Below, one piece after another: positions 16,821-26,581 of a stretch of DNA of 64,000 bases. Position numbers and translations under genes: made by a program. The notes under the pieces are model-generated. The model saw only the letters and a list, made by a program, of their open reading frames with translations. It was not told the DNA's origin and did not search any database. Within the stretch, counting starts at the first letter, position 1. Each line of letters opens with the position of its first letter. Source of the DNA: Actinacidiphila guanduensis (lineage in GTDB: Bacteria > Actinomycetota > Actinomycetes > Streptomycetales > Streptomycetaceae); contig NZ_FNIE01000006.1 in NCBI RefSeq assembly GCF_900103985.1, positions 248,001 through 312,000 of the forward strand. Reading direction: 5' to 3'.

Positions 16821-17087
16821 TTACCTGGTGGCCGCCTCGACGTTGTCCGCGTTGGTCTTGGCGGAGTTCTGCGCGTCGTGCAGGGTCTGCACGAACTTGT
16901 CGAAGGTCGGCTTGAGCTGCGACCACTCGTTGCGGAACCGGTCCGCGGCCGGGCCCTTCCAGTACGCGTCGCTGCTGGTGGTGGCGGTCTGCAGGTGGCT
17001 GATGAGCGTGCTGAGGTTGCCCGCCTCGGTCTTGAACTTGCCCGAGAGGTCCCGCAGCTGCTGAATATCGGCGCCGTGGATCGTCAT
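16821..17087 (-). CDS. WXG100 family type VII secretion target
   Basis: This 88-residue protein is a helical hairpin with the WXG turn YWKGPAADRFRNEW at about 43-56. It lacks cysteines and has the length typical of EsxA/EsxB-like substrates. The ATG at 17087 is preferred because GGGGAGG ends about seven bases upstream; a GTG two codons earlier is possible. It converges on eccC, whose product is the likely export motor. Only one bona fide WXG100 gene is seen here, whereas these proteins often work as pairs; the 103-residue protein at 11317-11628 could be the partner. Confidence 0.85.
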   Translation of the reverse strand: MTIHGADIQQLRDLSGKFKTEAGNLSTLISHLQTATTSSDAYWKGPAADRFRNEWSQLKPTFDKFVQTLHDAQNSAKTNADNVEAATR

Positions 17088-17262
17088 GTGCACCCTCCCC
17101 GTTGGATTCGGATAATTGCGACGGACGCTGTGTCCGTCGTCTCAGGACGCTAGCGTACGAGCGCCGTGATTGCAGCCCTCGGCAGGGAGTCCCGGACGAG
17201 TTGTTGCGGAACATGCACATCGGTGCGACACCGTCGCGACGGCTCCGCGCGCGCCGATGAAC

Positions 17263-17895
17263 TCAGCTGCTGGGCAGGCCCGTTCGGGAGAAGGTGTCGG
17301 TCAGGCCGCCGGTCCACTGCACAGTGAGGGTCTTGCCGTCGGGGGCCATCACGCCGTGCCCCGAGGTGCGTTCCTTGTCGCCGTCCATGCAGGTCAGGGT
17401 CAGGCGGATGGACCCGGTGCCGGTGTACGCGCCGCCGCACAGGTGGGTGCTGGTGAGCCCGGCCTTGCCCTTGCCGAGGACGAGTTGGACCTTGGCGCCG
17501 TCCACGGTGGCCAGCCACACGCCCTCCACGGACTGCGTGGAGTCAGTGGACGCGCCGCCGGTGTCCGCGTCGGCCGCCGAACCGCTCGCGGTGGGCCCGC
17601 CCGTGGCCGAAGAGGTGGCCGAACCGGTGGACGGGGCGCCGTTCGCGGTGGTGCCGGTGGCCGTCGGTGTCCCCGAACCGGTGGCGATGGCCGAGGAACT
17701 GGCGACGGGTTCCTTCTGCGCGTCGGCGCTGCTGTCGCTGCTGCACCCGGTCAGGGCGAGCGCGGCTACTGCCACAACGGCGGCAAGTCCCGTACCGGAC
17801 ACGGCCGACAGTGACCGGCCGCGGTCGGCGCGACGGCCACGGCCCCGCCGGCCGCCGGCCGCTCCGGTGCTCCCTCGACAGTCACGACAGCGCAC
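17263..17895 (-). CDS. Secreted lipoprotein, function unknown
   Basis: This protein has 210 residues from a GTG preceded by GGGGGAG. The N-terminus is Arg-rich, then a hydrophobic segment ends in the lipobox LALTGC with the lipidated cysteine at 51, giving a longer n-region than usual. A Ser/Thr/Ala/Gly-rich linker of about 70 residues leads to a C-terminal beta-rich domain (SVEGVWLATVDGAKVQLVLG; LTLTCMDGDKERTSGHG; LTVQWTGGLTDTFSRTG). The two cysteines in that domain could pair. The downstream neighbour is the WXG100 gene; upstream it lies 44 bases after the hydrolase-fold gene and may be co-transcribed with it. Confidence 0.75.
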   Translation of the reverse strand: MRCRDCRGSTGAAGGRRGRGRRADRGRSLSAVSGTGLAAVVAVAALALTGCSSDSSADAQKEPVASSSAIATGSGTPTATGTTANGAPSTGSATSSATGGPTASGSAADADTGGASTDSTQSVEGVWLATVDGAKVQLVLGKGKAGLTSTHLCGGAYTGTGSIRLTLTCMDGDKERTSGHGVMAPDGKTLTVQWTGGLTDTFSRTGLPSS

Positions 17896-17939
17896 GTGAA
17901 CTCCCCCATGGCGGCGATGTGGTCCCAGTGATCGGCAAG

Positions 17940-19094
17940 CTACCAGCAGGAACCCCCCGATGCCTCGGCCGGGACCGGGCCGTGGCCGAGCTGTGCCCGC
18001 GAACTCGCCGCAGATCCGGCAGAACCGGCACGCACCCGCGGGGCAAGCGCTTCCTGTACGAACCGCTCGACGGCCTCGCACCACGCGGCGGGCTGCTCCC
18101 AGGGCACGAGGTGACCCGCGTCGGGGATCTCCGCGTAGCTCCCGCGGGGCAGCACGCGCACCATCTCCTGCGCCTCGGCGCGGCCCAACTCGCCGTCCAC
18201 CCCGCGCACCACGAGCGCGGGGCAGTGCACCCGGGCCAGCTCCTCCCAGTGCGCGTCGCCTATCCACGGGTCCCGCGAGCGCAGCATGTGCTCCAGGCGG
18301 TGCAGGGGCCGCCAGCCGTCCTCACCCTCGGCCATCGCCTCGGCGAAGAAGTCGCCCCTGGCGGGGCTGGGGCGCTCGGCCCACGGATCCTCGGCGGCGA
18401 ACCAGCGGCGCACGTCGGCCAGGGTGGCGAAGGGCAGCGGCCACGAGCCGAGCCACTGGGCCCACGCCCGCTGCCCCGCTTCCGCCTGGGCGGAGGCGCG
18501 CATGTCGCAGATGACCACCGCGGCCACCAGGTCCGGCCGCCGGGCCGCGCACTGCCAGGCGACCAGCGCGCCCATGCCATGGCCGACCAGGACGGCGGGC
18601 GCGAGGTCCAGCTGCTCGACGGCGGCGATCGCGTCCGCCACGTGGGCCTCCGGGGTGTAGGGGCCCTCCGGCTTGTCGCTGCGGCCGTGCCCGCGCAGGT
18701 CGAGGGCGAGCGCCCGGTACCGCGGGGCGAGCCGCCGCGCGGTCTCCGCCCACTGCGAGGCCCGGCCCAGCAGCCCGTGGAGCAGCAGCACACCGGGCCG
18801 CTCGGCTGCGGGCACCGGGAACAGGGCGGGCTCCAGCTCCGGCACCGCCGGTTCCGCCCACGCGCCGGGACCGGCACCCGGACCGGCACCCCCGCCGACC
18901 CCCGGCCCCGGACCGGAGCCCGCACCAGGACCCGCACCCGCCCGAACGTCCCACCCGCGCGGCCACGCCCGCGCCCATCCGTCCGGGCCCGCCGCGGACC
19001 CCGGGCCGGGTGCGGCCCGCTCCTCCGCCGCCCCGTACTCCCACGCCGCGAGCCGCAGGCCGCCCGCCCCCGCCACCTCGTACCGCGTGATCAT
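17940..19094 (-). CDS. Alpha/beta hydrolase-fold protein lacking the serine nucleophile
   Basis: This 384-residue protein has an oxyanion motif LLLHGLLGRASQW (about 103-115), the strand motif LDLRGHGRSDKPEGPY, and a C-terminal DAGHLVPWEQP containing the usual catalytic His. The nucleophile elbow, normally GHSMG, reads GHGMG: residue 173 is glycine, encoded GGC. A Gly/Pro/Ala-rich insert at about residues 30-80 (GAGPGAGSGPGPG) interrupts the N-terminal part. Unless the base is an error, it is not a classical serine hydrolase; it may bind ligand without hydrolysing it or use another chemistry. The promoter carries an SOS-box-like palindrome. Confidence 0.8.
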   Translation of the reverse strand: MITRYEVAGAGGLRLAAWEYGAAEERAAPGPGSAAGPDGWARAWPRGWDVRAGAGPGAGSGPGPGVGGGAGPGAGPGAWAEPAVPELEPALFPVPAAERPGVLLLHGLLGRASQWAETARRLAPRYRALALDLRGHGRSDKPEGPYTPEAHVADAIAAVEQLDLAPAVLVGHGMGALVAWQCAARRPDLVAAVVICDMRASAQAEAGQRAWAQWLGSWPLPFATLADVRRWFAAEDPWAERPSPARGDFFAEAMAEGEDGWRPLHRLEHMLRSRDPWIGDAHWEELARVHCPALVVRGVDGELGRAEAQEMVRVLPRGSYAEIPDAGHLVPWEQPAAWCEAVERFVQEALAPRVRAGSAGSAASSRAQLGHGPVPAEASGGSCW

Positions 19095-19157
19095 CGCTGC
19101 ACCCCCTTCCGTACCGCTGCCGCACCGGTCCCGAGCGGACCCGTTCCGTCCCGGCCC

Positions 19158-19186
19158 ACATTATCGAACCCATATTCGAACACGGG
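19158..19186 (-). promoter_or_regulatory. Promoter with LexA/SOS-box-like palindrome (box 19164-19179)
   Basis: TCGAACCCATATTCGA matches the actinobacterial SOS box TCGAAC-N4-GTTCGA at 11 of 12 fixed positions. Read leftward, TAATGT (19158-19163) is a good -10 immediately next to the box, which would fill the spacer. This is an ideal repressor position for the hydrolase gene at 19094. Confidence 0.55.
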
Positions 19187-19390
19187 GGTGCGGCAACCAA
19201 CTCCGCTCTTTCGGGTGACAGCGCTCAAGGGTTGGCCGCCGCAGCCGAGGGGAGATCTCCAGCGGGACGCGGCACGTGGGGAGGCGCACCGCGGGAAGGT
19301 CCCGGGAAGCTCGGGGTCCCGGGCCTTCGAGGGGGCGCGAGGAAGAAGGAAGAGGAGGGGGAGCGGGGGGAGCGGGGGCAGGGAGGGAGG

Positions 19391-19423
19391 AGCCCCGGCA
19401 CCGCGGGGAGCGGTGCCGGGGCT
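19391..19423. terminator. Hairpin downstream of dmdR1
   Basis: AGCCCCGGCACCG (19391-19403) and CGGTGCCGGGGCT (19411-19423) form a perfect 13-bp stem with a 7-base loop. It follows the dmdR1 stop by about 90 bases. Confidence 0.65.
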
Positions 19424-19515
19424 TTCGGCCGTACGAGGTGCGGGCAGCAGGGCGCGACGCTACGAAGGCTCGGGCGGGGCCGAACGGTGACCCGGCCCGG
19501 CTGGAGCCCCGACTG

Positions 19516-20208
19516 CTAGCGCTTGGCCACGAAGACGTGCGAGGCGATCTCCGCGTCCAGCTCGGCGGCCTCGCCGCCGGAGCCGATCATGACACCGCCC
19601 GCCGAACCCGTGACGCTCACCACGGCGCCGGGCTGCACGCCCGCCCGCCGCAGCGTGTACATCACCTGGGCGTCGGTCTGGATGGGCTCGCCGATGCGGC
19701 GGACCACCACGCTCGCCCCGGCGGAACCGGGGTCCAGCTCGGTGAGGCTGACCATGCCCTCCCCGAGGAAGGGGTCCGCCTCGGCGCCCGCGCCCAGTTC
19801 GTCGAGACCCGGGATCGGGTTGCCGTACGGCGACTCGGTGGGGTGCCGCAGCATCTCCAGCACCCGCCGCTCCACCGCCTCGCTCATCACGTGCTCCCAG
19901 CGGCACGCCTCGGCGTGCACCTGCTCCCACTCCAGCCCGATGACGTCCACCAGCAGGCACTCGGCGATGCGGTGCTTGCGCATCACCCGTGTCGCCGTGC
20001 GGCGCCCCTCGTCGGTGAGCTCCAGGTGGCGGTCGCCCGCCACGTGCAGCAGTCCGTCGCGCTCCATCCGCGCCACCGTCTGGGAGACGGTCGGGCCGCT
20101 CTGGTCGAGCCGCTCGGCGATTCGGGCGCGCATCGGGACCACACCCTCCTCCTCCAGCTCCAGGATGGTGCGGAGATACATCTCCGTCGTGTCGATCAGT
20201 CCGGACAT
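19516..20208 (-). CDS. dmdR1: DtxR-family iron-dependent repressor (DmdR1/DesR type)
   Basis: This 230-residue protein is colinear with DtxR. The winged helix spans about 1-70 (ARIAERLDQSGPTVSQTVAR), the dimerisation and metal-binding region is next, and an SH3-like/FeoA domain lies at about 150-230. The metal ligands C102, E105 and H106 (ACRWEHVMS) fall at exactly the DtxR numbers. With Fe2+ it should repress siderophore and iron-uptake genes. The order dmdR1, SIS, PAS, pdxH, citrate synthase matches what I recall of the Streptomyces coelicolor neighbourhood, which supports orthology. A long antisense frame covers the gene (see findings). The ATG follows GAGGGGC. Confidence 0.9.
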   Translation of the reverse strand: MSGLIDTTEMYLRTILELEEEGVVPMRARIAERLDQSGPTVSQTVARMERDGLLHVAGDRHLELTDEGRRTATRVMRKHRIAECLLVDVIGLEWEQVHAEACRWEHVMSEAVERRVLEMLRHPTESPYGNPIPGLDELGAGAEADPFLGEGMVSLTELDPGSAGASVVVRRIGEPIQTDAQVMYTLRRAGVQPGAVVSVTGSAGGVMIGSGGEAAELDAEIASHVFVAKR

Positions 20209-20361
20209 CGCGCCCCTCGTGTATCTCGTGCGTGGCCCTGCTGACAATTCTGACGCATCGCGGCGACAACGGTCCCCGCCCCGGCGGCGGGCCCCGCGCG
20301 CTCCACCGCAGCAGCCTCGCGTTTCCCCGGCGTTTCCCCTCCGGGTCCGCCCGCCGTCTCC

Positions 20362-20390
20362 TTGACACCGCTCCCGGCGGGCAGCACGGT
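20362..20390 (+). promoter_or_regulatory. Candidate promoter of the SIS gene, leaderless
   Basis: TTGACA (20362-20367), a 17-base spacer and CACGGT (20385-20390) place the transcript start at or next to the ATG at 20398. No ribosome site precedes that ATG. Confidence 0.5.
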
Positions 20391-20397
20391 GATCGCC

Positions 20398-21159
20398 ATG
20401 AGCGACCCCCTGGACGATCTCTCCGACCGGTACTTCGACGCCGCGGTCCGCCTGCTGGAGCGGGTCAGGAACGAGGAGCGCGACGCACTGCGGCGGGCCG
20501 GCCGGGCGGTCGCGGACGCGGTCTCGGGCGGCCGCCGGGTCTTCGCCTTCGGCGCCGGCCACTCCTCGCTGCCCGCCCAGGACGTCGTCTACCGCGCGGG
20601 CGGCCTCGCCCTGGTGAACCTGCTCGCGGTGCCCGGCGTGACCGGCGTGGACGTCGTCCCCGCGACCCTGGGCAGCGCGCTGGAGCGGGTCGAGGGCCTG
20701 GCGGCCGCCGCCCTGGACACCAGCCCCGCGCAGGCGGGCGACGTGCTCTTCGTGATCTCGCTGTCCGGGCGCAACACCCTGCCGGTGGAGATGGCGCAGG
20801 GCGCCAGGGAGCGGGGCCTGACGGTGATCGGGGTCACCTCGGTCGTCTACGCCGACCACACCAGCGCGCGGAACGCCTCGGGCACCTTCCTGAAGGACCA
20901 CTGCGACATCGTGCTGGACTCCAAGATCGCCCCGGGCGACGCCGAGCTGTCCGACGACCGCATCCCCGCGCCCTTCGCGCCGGCCTCCACCGTGGTCACC
21001 AGCGCGCTGATGCAGGCGGTGATGGCCAACGCGGCCGCCGAACTCGCCGCCGAGGGCCGCACCCCGCCGATGATCCGCTCGGGCAATGTGGACGGCGGCC
21101 ACGAGTGGAACCGCCGGGTCTTCGACGAGTACCGCGACCGGATCTTCTTCCGCCGCTGA
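20398..21159 (+). CDS. SIS-domain phosphosugar-binding protein
   Basis: This 253-residue protein has one SIS domain. The phosphosugar-binding motifs are GRRVFAFGAGHSSLPAQD near 45-62 and VLFVISLSGRNTLPVEMA near 118-135. SIS proteins bind or isomerise sugar phosphates; without other domains the substrate is not predictable, but an amino-sugar phosphate is plausible. It is transcribed divergently from dmdR1 across 189 bases. The start is supported by the promoter position rather than a ribosome site. Confidence 0.82.
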   Translation: MSDPLDDLSDRYFDAAVRLLERVRNEERDALRRAGRAVADAVSGGRRVFAFGAGHSSLPAQDVVYRAGGLALVNLLAVPGVTGVDVVPATLGSALERVEGLAAAALDTSPAQAGDVLFVISLSGRNTLPVEMAQGARERGLTVIGVTSVVYADHTSARNASGTFLKDHCDIVLDSKIAPGDAELSDDRIPAPFAPASTVVTSALMQAVMANAAAELAAEGRTPPMIRSGNVDGGHEWNRRVFDEYRDRIFFRR

Positions 21160-21374
21160 CACCCGGCCGCGTACCGGGCACACACCAAGGGGCTCGCGCC
21201 GTGAGCCGAGCGCAGTACACCAGGCATCATGCGCTGACCGCCGTACCTGGAGCGCCCCCTACCGGATGCCGTACGCCGTACCCGGAGTGCCAAACGCCGG
21301 ACGCCACGCGCCTCGCGCCCTGGGCCCCGCCCCCTGGTACCCGGCTGGCGCCCGACGCCCCTGTCCGCGGGCCC

Positions 21375-22742
21375 TCACACCTCGCCTTCATCCGGCCGGC
21401 CCGCCGCGCCCGCACCGCCCGCCAACCCCGCCAGGTCCAGTGCCGCGGCCACCCTTGCGGCGACCTCCTCCGCGTAGGCGGCGTCCGCGCGGTCGAAGAG
21501 GGGGCGGCCGGCCGCGCGCAGGAAGGTGAGCGTTCCGACGCTGCGGCCGCGGCTGCGCAGGACGGTGACCAGGCCGTGCGCGGTACCGGCCGGCCAGTGC
21601 CGGGTGCGCGCCCACTCCCGCGAGCGGGCCGCCGCCTGGGCGTCGCCCTGGCCGGCGAAGCTGGTGCGCACCGTGCCCACGCGCTCCAGCGCCTGGAGCG
21701 CGGGGTGCGCGTGGCCGTAGCCGACCGGGATGGTGCTGCCGGTGGGCAGGCAGGGGCCGGCCTCGCCGTCCGGGGTGCCGGCGGCCCGCACCAGGCGCCC
21801 GGCCGCGTCCGTACGGTCGACCAGCGCGTGGTCGGCGAACCCGGCCAGGGCGAAGTCGAGCTGGAGGCAGGCGGCCTCCATGGCGTCCTCGCACTCGGCC
21901 GCGGCCCGGTCCGCGCGATGCAGCTGCTGGTAGCGGAAGCGGACCCGGGCGCCCTCCTGCTCGGTCGCCTTCTGGGCGGTGACGTCGCTGAAGAGCCACC
22001 CGATGCCCAGGGGTACCGGTTCCTCGCCCATGGGCGAGCCGAGGCGGACGAAGCCGCTGCGCCAGCAGCGCCGGGCGCCGGAGGTGTCGCCGCGCGGGCT
22101 GAGCCACAGGTCGACGGAGGCGGGCGGCGCCCCCTCGGCCAGGACGTGCTGCAGGGCGCCCTCCAGTTCCTCGGCGCCCTGGGCGAGCAGGTCGGCGAGA
22201 GGGCGGCCGAGCAGGGCCTCGCGCCCTGTGCGCAGCATGCGCGCGGCCTGGGCGTTGGCCTGGGCCGGGCGCAGGTCGGCGTCGATGACGACGACGCCCC
22301 AGGAGGCGTCGTCGAAGAGCGACTCGCTGAGCGCCAGGGCGCGTTCCAGGTCGATACGGGTGTGCGCCTCCGCGAAGGCGCAGTAGACGCCGATGGGGTG
22401 CCCTTCGGCGTCCCTGACGGCCGCCGACTGGCCGCGCATCAGCACGCGCCTGCCGTCCTTGGTGAGCAGGGCGAACTCGCTCACCCTGCGCCCCTTGGCC
22501 GCCATGGCGGCCAGCAGCCGTTGCTCGGCCTGGCCCGCGTCCGACGGGCGTGCCGCCCAGCCGCCGAAGCCGCGCCGGCCTATCGCCTCCTCGGCGGTCC
22601 AGCCCAGGATGCGGGTCGCCTCCGCGTTCCAGTGGGTGACGACGCCATCACCGTCGAGGGCGCACAGGCCGGCGTCCATTCCGCCCAGCAGCGCTGCCAG
22701 TAACCGCTCGTCACTCGTCGATTGCGCGTCGAAAGGCTGCAC
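21375..22742 (-). CDS. PAS-PAS-GAF-like sensory protein without output domain
   Basis: This 455-residue protein has a PAS fold at about 10-120 (GLCALDGDGVVTHWNAEATR, then VLMRGQSAAVRDAEGHPIG), a second PAS at about 135-255 (GVVVIDADLRPAQANAQAAR; GWLFSDVTAQKA) and a C-terminal GAF-like region (CLQLDFALAGFADHALV; GTLTFLRAAGRPLFDRADAAYAEEVAARV). In related proteins a GAF-phosphatase pair ends in a PP2C domain; none is present here, so signalling must pass to another protein. The start is a GTG and is uncertain, as no clear ribosome site is visible. It is divergent from the candidate small-RNA gene. Confidence 0.75.
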   Translation of the reverse strand: MQPFDAQSTSDERLLAALLGGMDAGLCALDGDGVVTHWNAEATRILGWTAEEAIGRRGFGGWAARPSDAGQAEQRLLAAMAAKGRRVSEFALLTKDGRRVLMRGQSAAVRDAEGHPIGVYCAFAEAHTRIDLERALALSESLFDDASWGVVVIDADLRPAQANAQAARMLRTGREALLGRPLADLLAQGAEELEGALQHVLAEGAPPASVDLWLSPRGDTSGARRCWRSGFVRLGSPMGEEPVPLGIGWLFSDVTAQKATEQEGARVRFRYQQLHRADRAAAECEDAMEAACLQLDFALAGFADHALVDRTDAAGRLVRAAGTPDGEAGPCLPTGSTIPVGYGHAHPALQALERVGTVRTSFAGQGDAQAAARSREWARTRHWPAGTAHGLVTVLRSRGRSVGTLTFLRAAGRPLFDRADAAYAEEVAARVAAALDLAGLAGGAGAAGRPDEGEV

Positions 22743-22781
22743 GTCACAGCATTCAACCCTGGTGTGGGGTGAGTCACACGG

Positions 22782-22795
22782 GATTTACACAAATC
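22782..22795. promoter_or_regulatory. Palindrome between divergent promoters
   Basis: GATTTACACAAATC has 5-bp arms (GATTT/AAATC). It lies directly before the -35 hexamer of the rightward small transcript and within 55 bases of the PAS gene start, so it could be an operator for either. Confidence 0.3.
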
Positions 22796-22797
22796 AC

Positions 22798-22826
22798 TTG
22801 TGGCTCTGTCGATCACTTCTTACTGT
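22798..22826 (+). promoter_or_regulatory. Promoter of the candidate small RNA
   Basis: TTGTGG (22798-22803) and TACTGT (22821-22826) are separated by exactly 17 bases. It fits a housekeeping sigma promoter well. Transcription should start near 22833. Confidence 0.55.
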
Positions 22827-22858
22827 GGCGGTACACAAGAAGGGAGGTGGTCTGAAGC

Positions 22859-22897
22859 ATGAGTTGCACTCGGACACGTGAGGTGACTGCGGGCTAG
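22859..22897 (+). CDS. 12-residue ORF within the candidate small RNA
   Basis: This ORF encodes MSCTRTREVTAG and ends in TAG. GGGAGGTGG (22842-22850) is an excellent ribosome site 11 bases before the ATG. The peptide is polar, with two Arg and three Thr residues and no run of one amino acid that would suggest classical attenuation. It may be a leader peptide or part of a dual-function RNA. Confidence 0.45.
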   Translation: MSCTRTREVTAG

Positions 22898-22946
22898 CAC
22901 CGCGCACTCGGCGTGCGAGATGCTCGCCAATCCCACGCAGTTCACC

Positions 22947-23024
22947 CGACCCGCGGGCTCGTCGGACTTGTCCGGCCGGTGCTCGGAGCCTCAGGCTCCG
23001 AGGAGCAGCCCGCGGGTCGTTCGT
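22947..23024 (+). terminator. Three-way-junction terminator
   Basis: A perfect 13-bp closing stem pairs 22947-22959 with 23007-23019. Inside it, CGGAC-TT-GTCCG and a 9-bp hairpin (22982-22990 with 22994-23002, loop TCA) form two arms. TTCGTTTT follows the closing stem, as expected for termination on the + strand. Confidence 0.6.
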
Positions 23025-23060
23025 TTTCCCGGGCCCGCCCCTGCGCTCAGGGCGCGGCAC

Positions 23061-23696
23061 TCAGGGCGCGAGGCGCTCCAGCGTCCAGCCGTCCTGGGTG
23101 CGCACGTAACGCAGCCGGTCGTGCAGCCGGTTCTCCCGCCCCTGCCAGAACTCCACCGTCTCCGGCAGCACCCGGGTGCCGCCCCAGTCGTCGGGCACGG
23201 GCACCTCGGTGCCCTCCGGGTAGAGCGCGGCCTGGTGTGCGTACTCCTCCTCCAGGGCGGCGCGGGAGGTGACGACGGTGGACTGCCGGCTGGCCCGCGC
23301 GCCCAGTTGGGACCCATGGGGGCGGCTGTGGAAGTAAGCCTCGGTCTCCTGGGCGCTGACCCTTACGGTGCTGCCGCACACGATCACCTGGCGCGCGATG
23401 GGGTGCCAGGGGAAGAGCAGGGAGGCGTGCGGGTTGGCGGAGAGCTCGCGGCCCTTGCGGGAGCGGTAGTTGCTGTAGAAGACGAAGCCGCGCGGGTCGT
23501 ACCCCTTGAGCAGTACCGTGCGGGAGCTGGGCACCCCTGCCGCGTCCGCGGTGGAGACGACCATGGCGTTGGGTTCGGCCAGCAGCCCGGCGCCGGTGGC
23601 GCGTACCGCGTCGGCGAACCAGCGGGCGAACTGCTCGTACGGGTCGGCCGCCGCCTCGGCCTCGGTCAGGCCCGCGGTCCGGTACTGGCGGCGCAT
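23061..23696 (-). CDS. pdxH: Pyridoxamine 5'-phosphate oxidase
   Basis: This protein has 211 residues from the ATG at 23696, close to the normal length. It oxidises pyridoxine or pyridoxamine phosphate to PLP using FMN. Conserved motifs are [20 protein letters not shown] at the start, [22 protein letters not shown] (FMN and substrate binding), [20 protein letters not shown], and the C-terminal [16 protein letters not shown]. No ribosome site is obvious; a GTG at 23750 would add 18 residues. It lies upstream of the citrate synthase gene, facing away from it. Confidence 0.9.
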   Translation of the reverse strand: MRRQYRTAGLTEAEAAADPYEQFARWFADAVRATGAGLLAEPNAMVVSTADAAGVPSSRTVLLKGYDPRGFVFYSNYRSRKGRELSANPHASLLFPWHPIARQVIVCGSTVRVSAQETEAYFHSRPHGSQLGARASRQSTVVTSRAALEEEYAHQAALYPEGTEVPVPDDWGGTRVLPETVEFWQGRENRLHDRLRYVRTQDGWTLERLAP

Positions 23697-23973
23697 GGTG
23701 GCGGGGTCGTCCTGGCGTACCTGCTGCTGCAACTGCTGTCGTTCGTGCACCCGGACATCTTGCTGGATCGGCGCCCCGGGGGTGCCATGGACGACCGGTG
23801 TGCGCGATCTCACTCCCCCGCGTACGGCCCCGGGCCGGGTGGCCGGGCACCGCACGGGGCATGACCGGTGACAGCCCCATCACCGGTGTGCCGGACCGAC
23901 GCACCGGAACAAGCCCGGCGGACAGGCGCATGCCGGCAGCCGCAGCATGCGCTCGCACGCCATTCGCACGTAA

Positions 23974-26376
<2,403 letters not shown>

Positions 26377-26410
26377 GCTGCTGAGGGCGCCGCCGAGTCC
26401 GGCGCCGCAC

Positions 26411-26443
26411 CTCCGCCCGCGGTCGAACCGGCCGCGGGCGGAG
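26411..26443. terminator. Terminator between convergent serC and esterase-like gene
   Basis: CTCCGCCCGCGG (26411-26422) pairs with CCGCGGGCGGAG (26432-26443), a perfect 12-bp stem with a 9-base loop. Confidence 0.7.
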
Positions 26444-26581
26444 CCGTGTGCGCGTCTCGTATACGACGGCAGGCCGAAGGTCCGCTCATACGACGGGCTC
26501 CCTCGCAGGACGCGGGCAACCGCGGCGGTCCGCCCCGGGAACCCCGCGGCCCGGACGGTCTGTCGTGGCCGCCAGGGCCGG

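Larger units (their letters stand above)
19095..19515. other. Region between the hydrolase gene and dmdR1
   Basis: These 421 bases contain the hydrolase promoter with an SOS-box-like site (19158-19186), a G-rich tract (19330-19390) and a strong hairpin (19391-19423). No gene is supported. Confidence 0.5.
22833..23024 (+). ncRNA. Candidate small structured RNA or orphan leader transcript
   Basis: This is a short transcription unit of about 190 bases, bounded by a good promoter and a strong structured terminator. It contains a ribosome site, a 12-codon ORF (22859-22897) and a three-way-junction fold at 22947-23019. The next gene downstream, pdxH, faces the other way, so there is no obvious gene for it to lead into. 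I do not recognise it as a known RNA family. Confidence 0.5.
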
